Assembly (NCBI GenBank): GCA_023665245.1
Contig: JAMPEH010000007.1
Span: forward strand, 1 to 64,000
From: Muribaculaceae bacterium
GTDB lineage: Bacteria > Pseudomonadota > Alphaproteobacteria > Rs-D84
Direction: 5' to 3'
Length of the DNA stretch: 64,000 bases
The translations under genes and the position numbers were made by a program. Below the pieces are notes generated by a model. The model was not told the DNA's origin, ran no database searches, and saw only the letters and a program-made list of their open reading frames with translations. Shown here piece by piece: positions 35,535 to 43,639 of this stretch. Position 1 is the stretch's first letter, and every line of letters starts with the position of its first letter.

Positions 35535-35757
35535 TGTCGACAGGTGTTCTGTTGATGGGGTGTAAAGACCCGTGCTTTGGCGTCGGAATATATACTTGTG
35601 GCGCGTTGTGGCGTCGTTTTTTTATATTACGATGATGTAATCTCCTGACCCATGGTCAGGAGGGCTGTGAATAATGCGCGTACGCGCAGAATAAACACAC
35701 AATTCCAAAGATTGTCTTTAACCTCCTGACCACTCTGATTTGGGTGGTTTTGTTTTT
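35535..35757 (+). ncRNA. Structured leader RNA, type A, copy 2
   Basis: Downstream of TATAAT at 35523-35528. The GGGG/CCC hairpin loop TAAAGA (35563-35568) pairs with TCTTTA (35715-35720), replacing the TGATGA/TCATCA pair of copy 1. GGTCAGGAGG (35654-35663) pairs with CCTCCTGACC (35722-35731). The conserved GTGAATAATGCGCG...GCGCAGAATAA element is nearly identical to copy 1. ATCTCCTGA (35640-35648) is complementary to the Shine-Dalgarno region TCAGGAGAT (35764-35772), with a flanking base changed in step with it. The terminator CCAC/GTGG with T-rich tail ends at 35757. Confidence 0.82.
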
Positions 35758-35778
35758 ACAAAATCAGGAGATGAAACA

Positions 35779-36732
35779 ATGAATAAATTAACAATGCCCA
35801 TGGTCGCGATATCGGTGGGATTTTGGGCGCAATTTGCGGTGGCTGGGGATTATGCGGATATTGGTAAACCAATGACCGCGGAACAATTATATTATAATAA
35901 TTGTGTTGATGGATATATTGTTGGTGGGTGTACAGCCCCGGTGGATTTGTCGCTGGCGTTGGGGGATGTGGTATCTGATTGTCGTGATTGGATGACACAT
36001 GTCAGTTGTACTCAGTGTAAAAAGGGATATGAAAAGTATGAGGTGACCTGTATTCCAAATAACGAACAGGGCTTTTATATGAAGGACTGTGTGTATGATT
36101 ATATGTCAGATTCTGAAAAACAAAGTTCGCTGTTTGCATATTCTTGCCGATGCAGTGAAGCATTCAATGAAACAGGGATAGATGGATATCTGTTCAGTGG
36201 GTGCAGTACTGACAATATCAAATATAAATGCGATACGGGTAATAAATATTATCAAAGTACTTCAACAATAAAATGTACGGTCACGACTGATTCAAATGGG
36301 GATTTTAAGTTTTCGGGATGTCGTGGATGTGCACCATGTAATGAAGATAAAGAACTTTGGAACAACAGTAATACCGGGTACCAACGTTCGTTTTATAAAA
36401 AACTGAATATAAATGGTGATACTGCAACATGTGATGATGTTTATAATAATAAATGGCGTTGTGCGGCGAACTATTATGGCACGACAACAAATGGTACATC
36501 GGGGTGCAATCCATGCCCAACGTTGGAAAGCGCCGGATTGACACCGGTATGCAACAGTAGTGGTTTATGCCCGTATGTGAAATCAAATCCTGGGTCAACA
36601 CAAATCACGCAATGTTATGCCGGTACCTGGGAACCAGATATGTCTGTCTATTTAAAAGATTTAACGGGTACATTTCATTGGATGGTCGAAGATTATGCGG
36701 TTGCATCATATGGGGAATGTTATTATAAGTAA
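35779..36732 (+). CDS. Cysteine-rich secreted protein (CYY-tail family)
   Basis: A 317-residue member, among the longest in the set. Signal peptide spans about MNKLTMPMVAISVGFWAQF to AVAG. The body carries many paired cysteines (VSCTQCKKGYEKY, FSGCRGCAPCNEDKE), the family motif CAANYYGT...GCNPCP, ITQCYAG and the terminal GECYYK. The start at 35779 lies 8 nt after AGGAGAT; the longer frame from 35740 begins in the leader. No catalytic motif is seen. It should be exported and disulfide-bonded. Behind a type A leader almost identical in plan to that at 6641. Confidence 0.8.
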   Translation: MNKLTMPMVAISVGFWAQFAVAGDYADIGKPMTAEQLYYNNCVDGYIVGGCTAPVDLSLALGDVVSDCRDWMTHVSCTQCKKGYEKYEVTCIPNNEQGFYMKDCVYDYMSDSEKQSSLFAYSCRCSEAFNETGIDGYLFSGCSTDNIKYKCDTGNKYYQSTSTIKCTVTTDSNGDFKFSGCRGCAPCNEDKELWNNSNTGYQRSFYKKLNINGDTATCDDVYNNKWRCAANYYGTTTNGTSGCNPCPTLESAGLTPVCNSSGLCPYVKSNPGSTQITQCYAGTWEPDMSVYLKDLTGTFHWMVEDYAVASYGECYYK

Positions 36733-36809
36733 AGTCAGAACTGATAGGACGGCAAGAGAAATAAATAGCACCCGAATGACGAAATAGGGGAACTTTGTTC
36801 CTAATAAAA

Positions 36810-37190
36810 CGTCATGCCGTCGCAGGACGGCATCCATTGGGTTCTGTAATATCCCGACACTAGGAGAGTCGAGGAACGCACTGGAACCCGTTCTTTGAAA
36901 AACAATTATCAATTGTTTTTCAAATTCAGTGCCGGGGTGACGATAAGTTTAAAGTTTGGGTTTGTAATTTATACAGGCTTGTCATTCCGAGGCGTATCGG
37001 GTTCCACAAAATTGTTAATTTTTGTGGGTGATGAACCCCTGAAATCGGTTTTTTTATAGCTACCCCCAGTCACACTACGTGTGCCAGCCCCCGCCAAGGG
37101 CGGTGGCAATTGACCACAGTGAACACCGTCTTGCGCCTATTGTCATCTAAAACACGAAACATACCGTCACACCGGCGACGGCCGGTGCCC
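36810..37190. repeat. Mosaic of nested palindromic repeats
   Basis: About 500 bases without a gene. An R1 element (36810-36942) has a 38-bp hairpin (36894-36931, TTGAAAAAC...GTTTTTCAA, R3) inserted in its right arm. Then come a CCACAAAA/TTTTGTGG hairpin (37004-37028, R4), a 44-bp segment (37054-37097) found inverted at 51146-51186, and an R1 end piece near 37160-37192. Confidence 0.72.
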
Positions 37191-37238
37191 ACTGTATGTC
37201 ATATTATCCAAGATGTAAATTACCCTGTTATGCTGATG

Positions 37239-37958
37239 TCATTTTGTATAAAAACATGCGCTGGTAAATTCCCATTGGCCTGTTTCGTCATACCGGTCAC
37301 ATTGTGGTGACAAATTACAGTTCATGCTGATATTGCATGCTGTTATATCAGATGATGCGGGTGCAGCGCTATCCTCTTTGTTATATATATAGTAAAATGT
37401 TTGTCCGCTGATTTTAATGCCGTTATATCCATAATTATTTGACGGCATATTTGGGCATTTTGTGCATGTGTCGGATGCAGAACTTTGGCTTAGTTTTTTT
37501 GTCATGCCATAATATCCATTTTTACAAAAACATTTATAATCGTTGCATTGAAAACTGTATAACTTATCTTCAATTTTGGTTTTGCTGATTGCATTATCGC
37601 CTAAAACGGTTTGCCGATTTTCGCCTGGACACAGGCAACCAGTGGCTGTATTTGTGTCATACATTATTGTCACGGCATTATTTACACAGCAATATGTGGT
37701 ACCAAATGCGCTTTTTAGACCATACTTTGCACACTCTGCAGATGTGACAAAATTTATACTGCTGTTATCAACCCACGATGGGTATTGATTTTTGCACCAT
37801 GTCGCGCATTGTGATGCGGCTGTTGTCCCACTGACGGATAATTCACATGGTGCGACAAATGCATTTAAATTTTTCCACTGTGATGACAAATAGGATGCAT
37901 TTGCCATCCCCGATATCGTCATCAACGCAACGATAGGTATAATTACATATTTTTTCAT
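37239..37958 (-). CDS. Cysteine-rich secreted protein (CYY-tail family)
   Basis: A 239-residue member with signal peptide MKKYVIIPIVALMTISGMANA. Cysteines appear in CATWCKNQYPSW, YCCVNNAV, CLCPGENRQT and FQCNDYKCFCKNGYYGM. The CTKCP motif and an ITACNIS block follow, and a variant tail ends SACFYTK. GGAAGATAG precedes the ATG. Downstream is a repeat-rich gap without an obvious terminator. Preceded by a type B leader. Function unknown; predicted periplasmic or surface protein. Confidence 0.77.
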   Translation of the reverse strand: MKKYVIIPIVALMTISGMANASYLSSQWKNLNAFVAPCELSVSGTTAASQCATWCKNQYPSWVDNSSINFVTSAECAKYGLKSAFGTTYCCVNNAVTIMYDTNTATGCLCPGENRQTVLGDNAISKTKIEDKLYSFQCNDYKCFCKNGYYGMTKKLSQSSASDTCTKCPNMPSNNYGYNGIKISGQTFYYIYNKEDSAAPASSDITACNISMNCNLSPQCDRYDETGQWEFTSACFYTK

Positions 37959-37985
37959 ATTCTATCTTCCTTTATTTTGCAAGAC

Positions 37986-38204
37986 AAACAAAAACCACCA
38001 AAATTGGCGGTCGGGAAGTTAGAAAAATCATATGTATGAATGACCTGTCGGTCTTTGGCGCGATGCGCCTGTTGTATAGCCGACACAACCCGACCAATGG
38101 TCAGGTATTCGCGACAGTCTTTGTCGCATTTTGGAACCGGCACGCATTGCGCACCGCATACATATGGGATTTTCTAAGTCCCGAATCCAAATCCCTTTGG
38201 ATTC
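37986..38204 (-). ncRNA. Structured leader RNA, type B, copy 3
   Basis: Transcribed leftwards. Hairpin GGGA/TCCC loop TTAGAAAA (complement of 38170-38177) pairs with TTTTCTAA (38019-38026). CATATGTATG pairs with CATACATATG (38157-38166 with 38029-38038). GGTCGGG pairs with CCCGACC (38089-38095 with 38009-38015). TGTCGG/CCGACA (38080-38085, 38046-38051) encloses TATACAACA and CAAAG. The terminator is CCGCCAATTTTGGTGG plus T-rich tail. All helices covary with the copies at 11890 and 26420. Confidence 0.82.
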
Positions 38205-38210
38205 AAAAAA

Positions 38211-38239
38211 ATTATAATTTAATTCAATGTTAAAATCAA
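38211..38239 (-). promoter_or_regulatory. Promoter of type B leader copy 3
   Basis: Minus strand TTGATT, exactly 17 nt, TATAAT. Confidence 0.75.
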
Positions 38240-38248
38240 ATGGCAAAT

Positions 38249-38283
38249 AAAAATCCCCAGGGATATGACTGGGGATTTTTTTT
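38249..38283. terminator. Terminator of repeat-protein operon
   Basis: AAATCCCCAG/CTGGGGATTT stem with T8 on the plus side and A/T-rich flank on the minus side. Confidence 0.8.
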
Positions 38284-38284
38284 A

Positions 38285-39526
38285 TTATCGAACAATTTCG
38301 AATCGGGCAAGGCCCGCCAGTCGTTTTAATTTTTCGTTATTTAATATGATTGTGCATTTATTACTTAACATAACGTTAACACCGTCGGATGTTGTGGTTA
38401 TGTATTTTGCATAAATGTCGTATCCTGCAATTTTATCCCGGCCGGCCCATCTGTTCGGTACCAAATTTGTATCGTATATCAGGTATAGCGGACGTTGGGG
38501 CAGGTTTTTATTATCTGTGACAATACCGTGAACAGCCAACAAGGTGCCATCGCCCAATAATTTTAATTCTGTATTCGCGTGATTGCGCAGTATCAGTTGT
38601 TCGTTTACATATACATTGTAAAATGTTGCGTCCAATGATTGTTTGACAGGTTTCAGTGTGACCGACAATTGCGATGGTTTTGCGGTGGTGGTTGATGCAA
38701 CGGACTGCGATTTTGTCACCGGGGCGTTGGTACGCACAACCGTTGGTATGGCGGATTTCTGTGTATCCTTGGTCGTGACATCATGTGATTTTTGTTGCTT
38801 TACAAATTTGCGTGTTGCTGGGTCGTATTCGGACGGGAAACGTCGTGCCAGTTCTGCATTTAATGCGTCATCAATGCCGTTTGGTATGTTTTGACGGTGT
38901 TTGAATGCCTTGCGTAAAATAACGTCAGTTTTTTCGGCCCAGTTTATGATACGTACTTTTTTTGCTTTTACTTTGCGTTTGCCACCGCGACCGGTAAATT
39001 TTTGTTGTATTGCGTCATAGCCCGGGAAACGCGCCGCCAGTGCGGTATTTAATTCAGGTTCAATTATCAAACCACGCTTTTTACGATATGCGTACATTGT
39101 GCGCAGTGTTGCATTAGATTTTGATACCCAGTTAATATCTTTTTGCGTTTTTTCAATCGGTGTGACCGGGGCGGTTGATTTCGATTTGCGTTTTCCGCCG
39201 CGTCCGGTAAATTTTTGTTGCGCCGTATCATATCCCGCAAACCGTGCTGCCAAAATTTCATTTAATTCGGGTTCAATTGTCAAACCACGTTTTTTGCGAT
39301 ATGTGTATGCCGCACGTAATGCGCCATTTGATTTTGACGACCAATCGATAACTTTGGGCGCGTTGGCCTGTGGCGTGGGGTCTGCCGGGGCGTTTGCCAC
39401 CGCATTTTCAGATTGTTGCATATTGGACAGGATATCAATTAATACTGTTGTTATCGTTTCTGCAATGCGTGGGTCGGATAATACTTTCTGTATTATTTTT
39501 TCCATGTTTGGGTTTTGTGACGACAT
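38285..39526 (-). CDS. Triple-repeat basic protein, unknown
   Basis: A 413-residue protein without a signal peptide. Three tandem units of about 55 residues occupy residues 60-114, 131-185 and 194-246. The unit pattern is W-x-S-K-S-N-x2-L-R, then YRKKRGL, IEPELN, LAARF, GYD and QQKFTGRGGKRK; the third unit is degenerate. Basic GKRK tails suggest binding to nucleic acid or membranes. A Thr/Ser/Lys linker leads to a distinct C-terminal domain (about 300-413) rich in beta-prone sequence. Its stop lies after an MsbA-like ABC exporter begins on the same strand, 3 nt away, so they form an operon. No family recognised. Confidence 0.65.
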   Translation of the reverse strand: MSSQNPNMEKIIQKVLSDPRIAETITTVLIDILSNMQQSENAVANAPADPTPQANAPKVIDWSSKSNGALRAAYTYRKKRGLTIEPELNEILAARFAGYDTAQQKFTGRGGKRKSKSTAPVTPIEKTQKDINWVSKSNATLRTMYAYRKKRGLIIEPELNTALAARFPGYDAIQQKFTGRGGKRKVKAKKVRIINWAEKTDVILRKAFKHRQNIPNGIDDALNAELARRFPSEYDPATRKFVKQQKSHDVTTKDTQKSAIPTVVRTNAPVTKSQSVASTTTAKPSQLSVTLKPVKQSLDATFYNVYVNEQLILRNHANTELKLLGDGTLLAVHGIVTDNKNLPQRPLYLIYDTNLVPNRWAGRDKIAGYDIYAKYITTTSDGVNVMLSNKCTIILNNEKLKRLAGLARFEIVR

Positions 39527-39529
39527 TAT

Positions 39530-41344
39530 TTATTTACCTTTCTTGTTTTTTACGGCTTTAAACTGAATATCACGCAGTTTTTTATATTCACCCCCCAATG
39601 CAACCAGTTCTGCATCCGTTCCCTGTTCGATAATTTGACCATTTTTGATAACGCATATTATGTCTGCATCCAAGATTGTCGACAGACGGTGTGCGATTAC
39701 AAAAGTGGTGCGTCCCTGCATCAAGTCTTTTAATGCAGATTGAATCAGTTTTTCGCTTTGTGTGTCCAGGGCAGATGTTGCCTCGTCCAATAATAAAATC
39801 GGTGCGTTTTTCAGTATTGCGCGTGCGATTGCGATGCGCTGCTTTTGACCACCAGACAATAATGCACCACCTTCGCCGACACAGTTTTCATATTGTTTCG
39901 GAAATGTCATGATAAAATCGTGGGCGTTTGCGGCAATTGCTGCTGCGACAACCTGATCATGTGTGGCATTTGGCATGCCGTATTTTATATTGTCTTCGAT
40001 TGTGCCGTTGAACAAGAATACGTCTTGTGAAACCTCTGCTATGTTTTGACGCAGTGATTTCAGTGTATATTTTCTAATGTCTTTGTTATTTATAACAACT
40101 TTGCCGAATTGCGGTTCATAGAATCGTTCCAACAAATTAAACATTGTTGTTTTACCACCACCTGATGGGCCGACCAATGCACAAACTTTGCCTGATGGAA
40201 CGCGCAGGTTGATATTGCGCAATACCGGATCGCCCTGATTATATTCAAACGAAACGTTGTCAAATCCAACAGACATCTTTTTCCCAGTCAATTCAATTGC
40301 ATCTGGCATGTCTTGGATATCAGGTTTGCTGTCCAAGAAATTGAATAATATTTCCGCCGCCAGCAGGCCATGCTGAACTGTGTCACCGGTTTTTGATATG
40401 CTTTTTGCCGGTTTGTACGCCGCCGTCAGTGCCAATAAGAACGCGGTAAAGTCACCAGTTGAAATCGCACCACTGACGATAAAGTGGCCACCGATAATTA
40501 GTGACAGACACAATCCAATTGAAATCATCAGTTCCAATAATGGTGATTGCAGTGCATGTGCCTGTGTGCTTTTGTACGCATTAGACATCGAAGAATTTAA
40601 TACGTCGGCAAATTTGCGTGTTTCTTCTTCTTCGTTGGCAAATGCCTGGATTGTTTTTATTCCGTGCAGTGTTTGGTTCAAATGCTGGGATACGTCATTT
40701 GCAATAACAAAAGATTTCCGTGACAGTTTGCGACGTTTGCGCATGATTAAGATGGTCGGAATCATGATTGCAGGTACCAAGAATATCAATACCGCGCACA
40801 TTTGTGGTGCATAATAGACCATCAACCCCAATGTTATTGCCAGGGTTGCGATTTGCTGAATTGTGCTGACGATTGTGCCTGTAATCAGGTTTAAAACCGC
40901 GCCGGCCTGAACACCGAAATAATTCAAGGTCTTGCCAATGCCGTCACCATAGAATTTTGCGATATTCATCCGAACTACATGGTTGTAAATACGCTTTTGC
41001 AGATTGGCACTGGCCAATAATCCTGCCTTGGACATAATCAATGCCTTGGCATATGAAAATATGCCCTTGAATCCGAACGCGCCGATGATTTGCAGGCCGA
41101 ACAGATAGATATATTGCATGCTTTTTTGGATAAACGCCTTGTCAACCACCTGTTGAACCAGTGTGATTGTGTATCCTTCGGCGGCGGCGGCACCGATTGT
41201 CGCCAATACCCCACACAGCAGCCATTTCCACTGTGGACGCCCGATTTCGTTCCAGATACGTACATACAGTGACCATTTAACACGGTTGTTTGATTCATCG
41301 CCCTTTATCAGGGTCTTTATTTTTTTTGATAAATTGTTTTTCAT
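39530..41344 (-). CDS. ABC exporter, MsbA/lipid type
   Basis: A 604-residue half-transporter: six membrane helices (about residues 40-320) fused to an ATPase. Walker A GPSGGGKTT, Q-loop VSQDVFLFNGTIEDN, signature LLSGGQKQRIAIARA, Walker B ILLLDEATSALD and the H-loop IAHRLST are all present. The layout is that of MsbA-type lipid A or multidrug flippases. Natural substrate cannot be read from sequence. The repeat-protein gene starts 3 nt downstream. It is the only transporter ATPase in the window. Confidence 0.9.
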   Translation of the reverse strand: MKNNLSKKIKTLIKGDESNNRVKWSLYVRIWNEIGRPQWKWLLCGVLATIGAAAAEGYTITLVQQVVDKAFIQKSMQYIYLFGLQIIGAFGFKGIFSYAKALIMSKAGLLASANLQKRIYNHVVRMNIAKFYGDGIGKTLNYFGVQAGAVLNLITGTIVSTIQQIATLAITLGLMVYYAPQMCAVLIFLVPAIMIPTILIMRKRRKLSRKSFVIANDVSQHLNQTLHGIKTIQAFANEEEETRKFADVLNSSMSNAYKSTQAHALQSPLLELMISIGLCLSLIIGGHFIVSGAISTGDFTAFLLALTAAYKPAKSISKTGDTVQHGLLAAEILFNFLDSKPDIQDMPDAIELTGKKMSVGFDNVSFEYNQGDPVLRNINLRVPSGKVCALVGPSGGGKTTMFNLLERFYEPQFGKVVINNKDIRKYTLKSLRQNIAEVSQDVFLFNGTIEDNIKYGMPNATHDQVVAAAIAANAHDFIMTFPKQYENCVGEGGALLSGGQKQRIAIARAILKNAPILLLDEATSALDTQSEKLIQSALKDLMQGRTTFVIAHRLSTILDADIICVIKNGQIIEQGTDAELVALGGEYKKLRDIQFKAVKNKKGK

Positions 41345-41392
41345 AGCGAATATATTATAGAAACTACAACAAATACTGTCCAGTACAAAGAT

Positions 41393-42286
41393 TTAGCGCG
41401 ACCATCCGTGTGAAACATACGGATTGATTTTAAATATCACATCCAGCCAGTTGTTGTTTATAGGCTGAACAAAAGAGTGATTGCTGTTTGGAAACAGTAC
41501 ATATGTAAACAGATGTTTGTTGGGCATTTGTGTCAGCTTTTTATATAAATCGTGCAACAGGTCGGCTGGAACCTTGCTGTCGCGGCCACCTGCAACAATC
41601 GTCACCGGGAAATTATATTGTTCGATTTCTGTGGTCGTGATGTTCAGGTTTATTATTTGTTCAAAAAAAGACGGCAATACGGAAATGTATCGCGGCTGTG
41701 CCGGCGGTATAAATGGATTTTCAACGCGTATTGGTGTGCGCATGAATTCTGCGTCGGATTTGCGCCCGCGATAATAGTTTCTGATTCTGTTAAATCGTTC
41801 GTCTGAAATAAATGGCGCAAACAGGGTAATGCGGTCGATGTTTATCAGGCGGTTTTGTGCAATTTGCTGATTTATTGCACTGATCGTGCTGACGGCGCCG
41901 GCACTGTGTGCGACGATTTGCATTGGCTTTTGTATACTGTATTTATCAATGATGGTCAGTCCCCGGTCAATCAGATTTATTAATTCGGGCACTGTGTTTT
42001 TCTGGGCGGCTTTAAAATTTACGTCATGCTGGAATCGTGCCAAGAAAGTTTCCAATGTGTAAATGTCAAAATTGTGGCGCAGGCCCCATGTGATAAATTC
42101 TTGCATTAATGGTTCTGTTTTACAGTTGCTGGCCATGCCGGGTACCAGAATCAGATTGCCACGTGGTGCGTCAGATATTGCATATTTTGTTATATAGCCT
42201 GTGGATGCAGTTGGCGTGTCGGATGAATATTTTGTACGCCATTGGATTGCATGTTCTTTAATATCTGGTGTTATGGTTGTTATCAT
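41393..42286 (-). CDS. Alpha/beta hydrolase
   Basis: A 297-residue cytoplasmic hydrolase of the serine-nucleophile fold. NLILVPGMASNC forms the oxyanion-loop region. The nucleophile elbow is IVAHSAGAVST (A-H-S-A-G). The acid is in VAGGRDSKVP and the catalytic His in FPNSNHSFV, matching lysophospholipase- or esterase-like monoglyceride lipases. No signal peptide. It stands alone with a short gap after the ABC exporter gene on the same strand; a lipid-related role alongside the exporter is plausible but not shown. Confidence 0.8.
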   Translation of the reverse strand: MITTITPDIKEHAIQWRTKYSSDTPTASTGYITKYAISDAPRGNLILVPGMASNCKTEPLMQEFITWGLRHNFDIYTLETFLARFQHDVNFKAAQKNTVPELINLIDRGLTIIDKYSIQKPMQIVAHSAGAVSTISAINQQIAQNRLINIDRITLFAPFISDERFNRIRNYYRGRKSDAEFMRTPIRVENPFIPPAQPRYISVLPSFFEQIINLNITTTEIEQYNFPVTIVAGGRDSKVPADLLHDLYKKLTQMPNKHLFTYVLFPNSNHSFVQPINNNWLDVIFKINPYVSHGWSR

Positions 42287-42380
42287 TTTTTGTTATATTC
42301 AGTATATATTAATATGTGTTGCTATATTGTTGCAGGCATTATAGGTGAAAAATTTATTTCGTCAAGTTTGAATTTTTAAT

Positions 42381-42409
42381 TTGACATCCGGTATAAATAT
42401 GGATAAAAT
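42381..42409 (+). promoter_or_regulatory. Promoter of tRNA-Ala-rpsU
   Basis: Consensus TTGACA, 17 nt, TAAAAT, 36 nt upstream of the tRNA. Confidence 0.8.
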
Positions 42410-42444
42410 GCACAGGCCTTTTGATAAGAAAGGTGCAAAGTTTT

Positions 42445-42520
42445 GGGGTCATAGCTCAGTTGGTAGAGCACCTGCTTTGCAAGCAGGGGGTCGTCAGTTC
42501 GAGTCTGATTGGCTCCACCA
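42445..42520 (+). tRNA. tRNA-Ala (TGC)
   Basis: 76 nt with encoded CCA. Acceptor GGGGTCA/TGGCTCC, anticodon stem CCTGC/GCAGG with loop TTTGCAA, anticodon TGC. rpsU follows after 45 nt on the same transcript. Confidence 0.97.
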
Positions 42521-42565
42521 AAATAAAGTTAAACGTGTAAGGTTTGTTAAAGGGGGTGAAGTCTG

Positions 42566-42772
42566 ATGGTGAAAGTTCTGGTTCGCGATAATAACGTCGA
42601 ACAGGCATTGCGTGTTGCAAAACGCAAATCACAGAAAGAAGGCCTGTACCGCGAAATGAAGGAACGTCAGCGTTATGAAAAACCAACAACAAAACGCAAA
42701 CGTTTGAAAGAAGAAGCCGTGCGTAATGAAAAGAAGCGCCAATCGAAACAACGGATGGTATTCGGTTTCTAA
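42566..42772 (+). CDS. rpsU: 30S ribosomal protein S21
   Basis: A 68-residue S21 required for initiation. [36 protein letters not shown] and the basic tail are typical. AGGGGGTG precedes the ATG. Transcribed with tRNA-Ala from the TTGACA promoter, and closed by a strong terminator. Confidence 0.96.
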   Translation: MVKVLVRDNNVEQALRVAKRKSQKEGLYREMKERQRYEKPTTKRKRLKEEAVRNEKKRQSKQRMVFGF

Positions 42773-42782
42773 AAAAAATATT

Positions 42783-42807
42783 TCCCCACATATGTGGGGA
42801 TTTTTTT
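42783..42807 (+). terminator. Terminator of rpsU
   Basis: TCCCCACATATGTGGGGA palindrome followed by T7. Confidence 0.9.
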
Positions 42808-42843
42808 GTTATAAATATTGATGGTTGGGTGGTATTTAATATC

Positions 42844-43232
42844 ATTGTTATTGCGAGGGCGTTAGCCCGTGGCAATCCAGTATTTGTGTGATGGGTAAGT
42901 ATTAAGTTGGTACACTGTCATGCCGGTGGCGACCGTCATCCATTGCCACCATTGTCATTGCGAGCCCATCATGGCGTGGCAATCTATAGATAAAGTGGCA
43001 AATTGCATTAATAGACTTGATTGCCACGTCGTTGTCACAGTTGCGTTTCCGCAACAGATGCCAACTCCTCGCAATGACAGTGTGGTGTGTGGCTGTGGCT
43101 AGGCTCTTTGTCATTGCGAGCCCATCAGGGCGTGGCAATCTATAGATAAAGTGGCAAATTGTATTAATAAACTGGATTGCCACGTCGTTATTACGGCGAT
43201 TGCATCGCTGACAACAACTCCTCGCAATGACA
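42844..43232. repeat. Tandem R2 palindromic repeats
   Basis: No gene between rpsU and tagD. A short R2 piece (42844-42880) and two full ~125-bp R2 elements (42951-43082 and 43109-43232) fill the gap. Each reads TCATTGCGAGCCCATC, GTGGCAATCTATAGATAAAG, ATTGCCACGTCG and CTCCTCGCAATGACA, an imperfect palindrome with outer CATTGCGAG/CTCGCAATG ends. Confidence 0.8.
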
Positions 43233-43249
43233 GTGCCGGTGTGGGGTGA

Positions 43250-43639
43250 TTACTTTTGATTCTGGATTGTTTTGATAAGGGTGCTGCTGATGTCTGGTGT
43301 GCGTGGTAAATACACAACACGGCACAAATCAGATAAATTGTCAAATTTACCGCGCCAATCATCACCCATGACAAATATATCGATATTATATTTTATAATA
43401 TCATCGCGTTTTTGTTGCCATGTATTTTCTGGGAATATTAAATCAACACCACGAACCCCGCCCAGGATTTCGGCCCGCATGTCATACGGCATGTGTGTTT
43501 GTTTACCCTTGATACGGTTAAATTCGTCGGTAGACAGGCCGACGGCCATCCAATCGCCCAATTGGCGTGCACGTTGCAACAATCGCATATGCCCCCAGTG
43601 AAATGTATCAAATGTGCCGTATGTCAGAATGCGTGTCAT
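43250..43639 (-). CDS. tagD: Glycerol-3-phosphate cytidylyltransferase-like (TagD family)
   Basis: A 129-residue nucleotidyltransferase. The HxGH motif sits in FDTFHWGHMRLL, substrate residues in FMGDDWRGKFD-like VMGDDWRGKFD, and the closing RTPDISSTLIK corresponds to the family's RTxGIST motif. It should make a CDP-alcohol such as CDP-glycerol from CTP. It overlaps licD by 4 bp (ATGA), indicating coupled translation. A near-identical but truncated copy lies at 48121-48169. The predicted product would supply the LicD-type transferase encoded upstream. Confidence 0.88.
   Translation of the reverse strand: MTRILTYGTFDTFHWGHMRLLQRARQLGDWMAVGLSTDEFNRIKGKQTHMPYDMRAEILGGVRGVDLIFPENTWQQKRDDIIKYNIDIFVMGDDWRGKFDNLSDLCRVVYLPRTPDISSTLIKTIQNQK

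Noticed and set aside
42381..42566. Plus-strand frame reading through tRNA-Ala
   Set aside because: It translates the tRNA; the promoter and tRNA fold explain the sequence.
42951..43232. Tandem R2 repeats as a CRISPR array
   Set aside because: Units are about 125-bp palindromes, only two in number, without short regular repeats and unique spacers.
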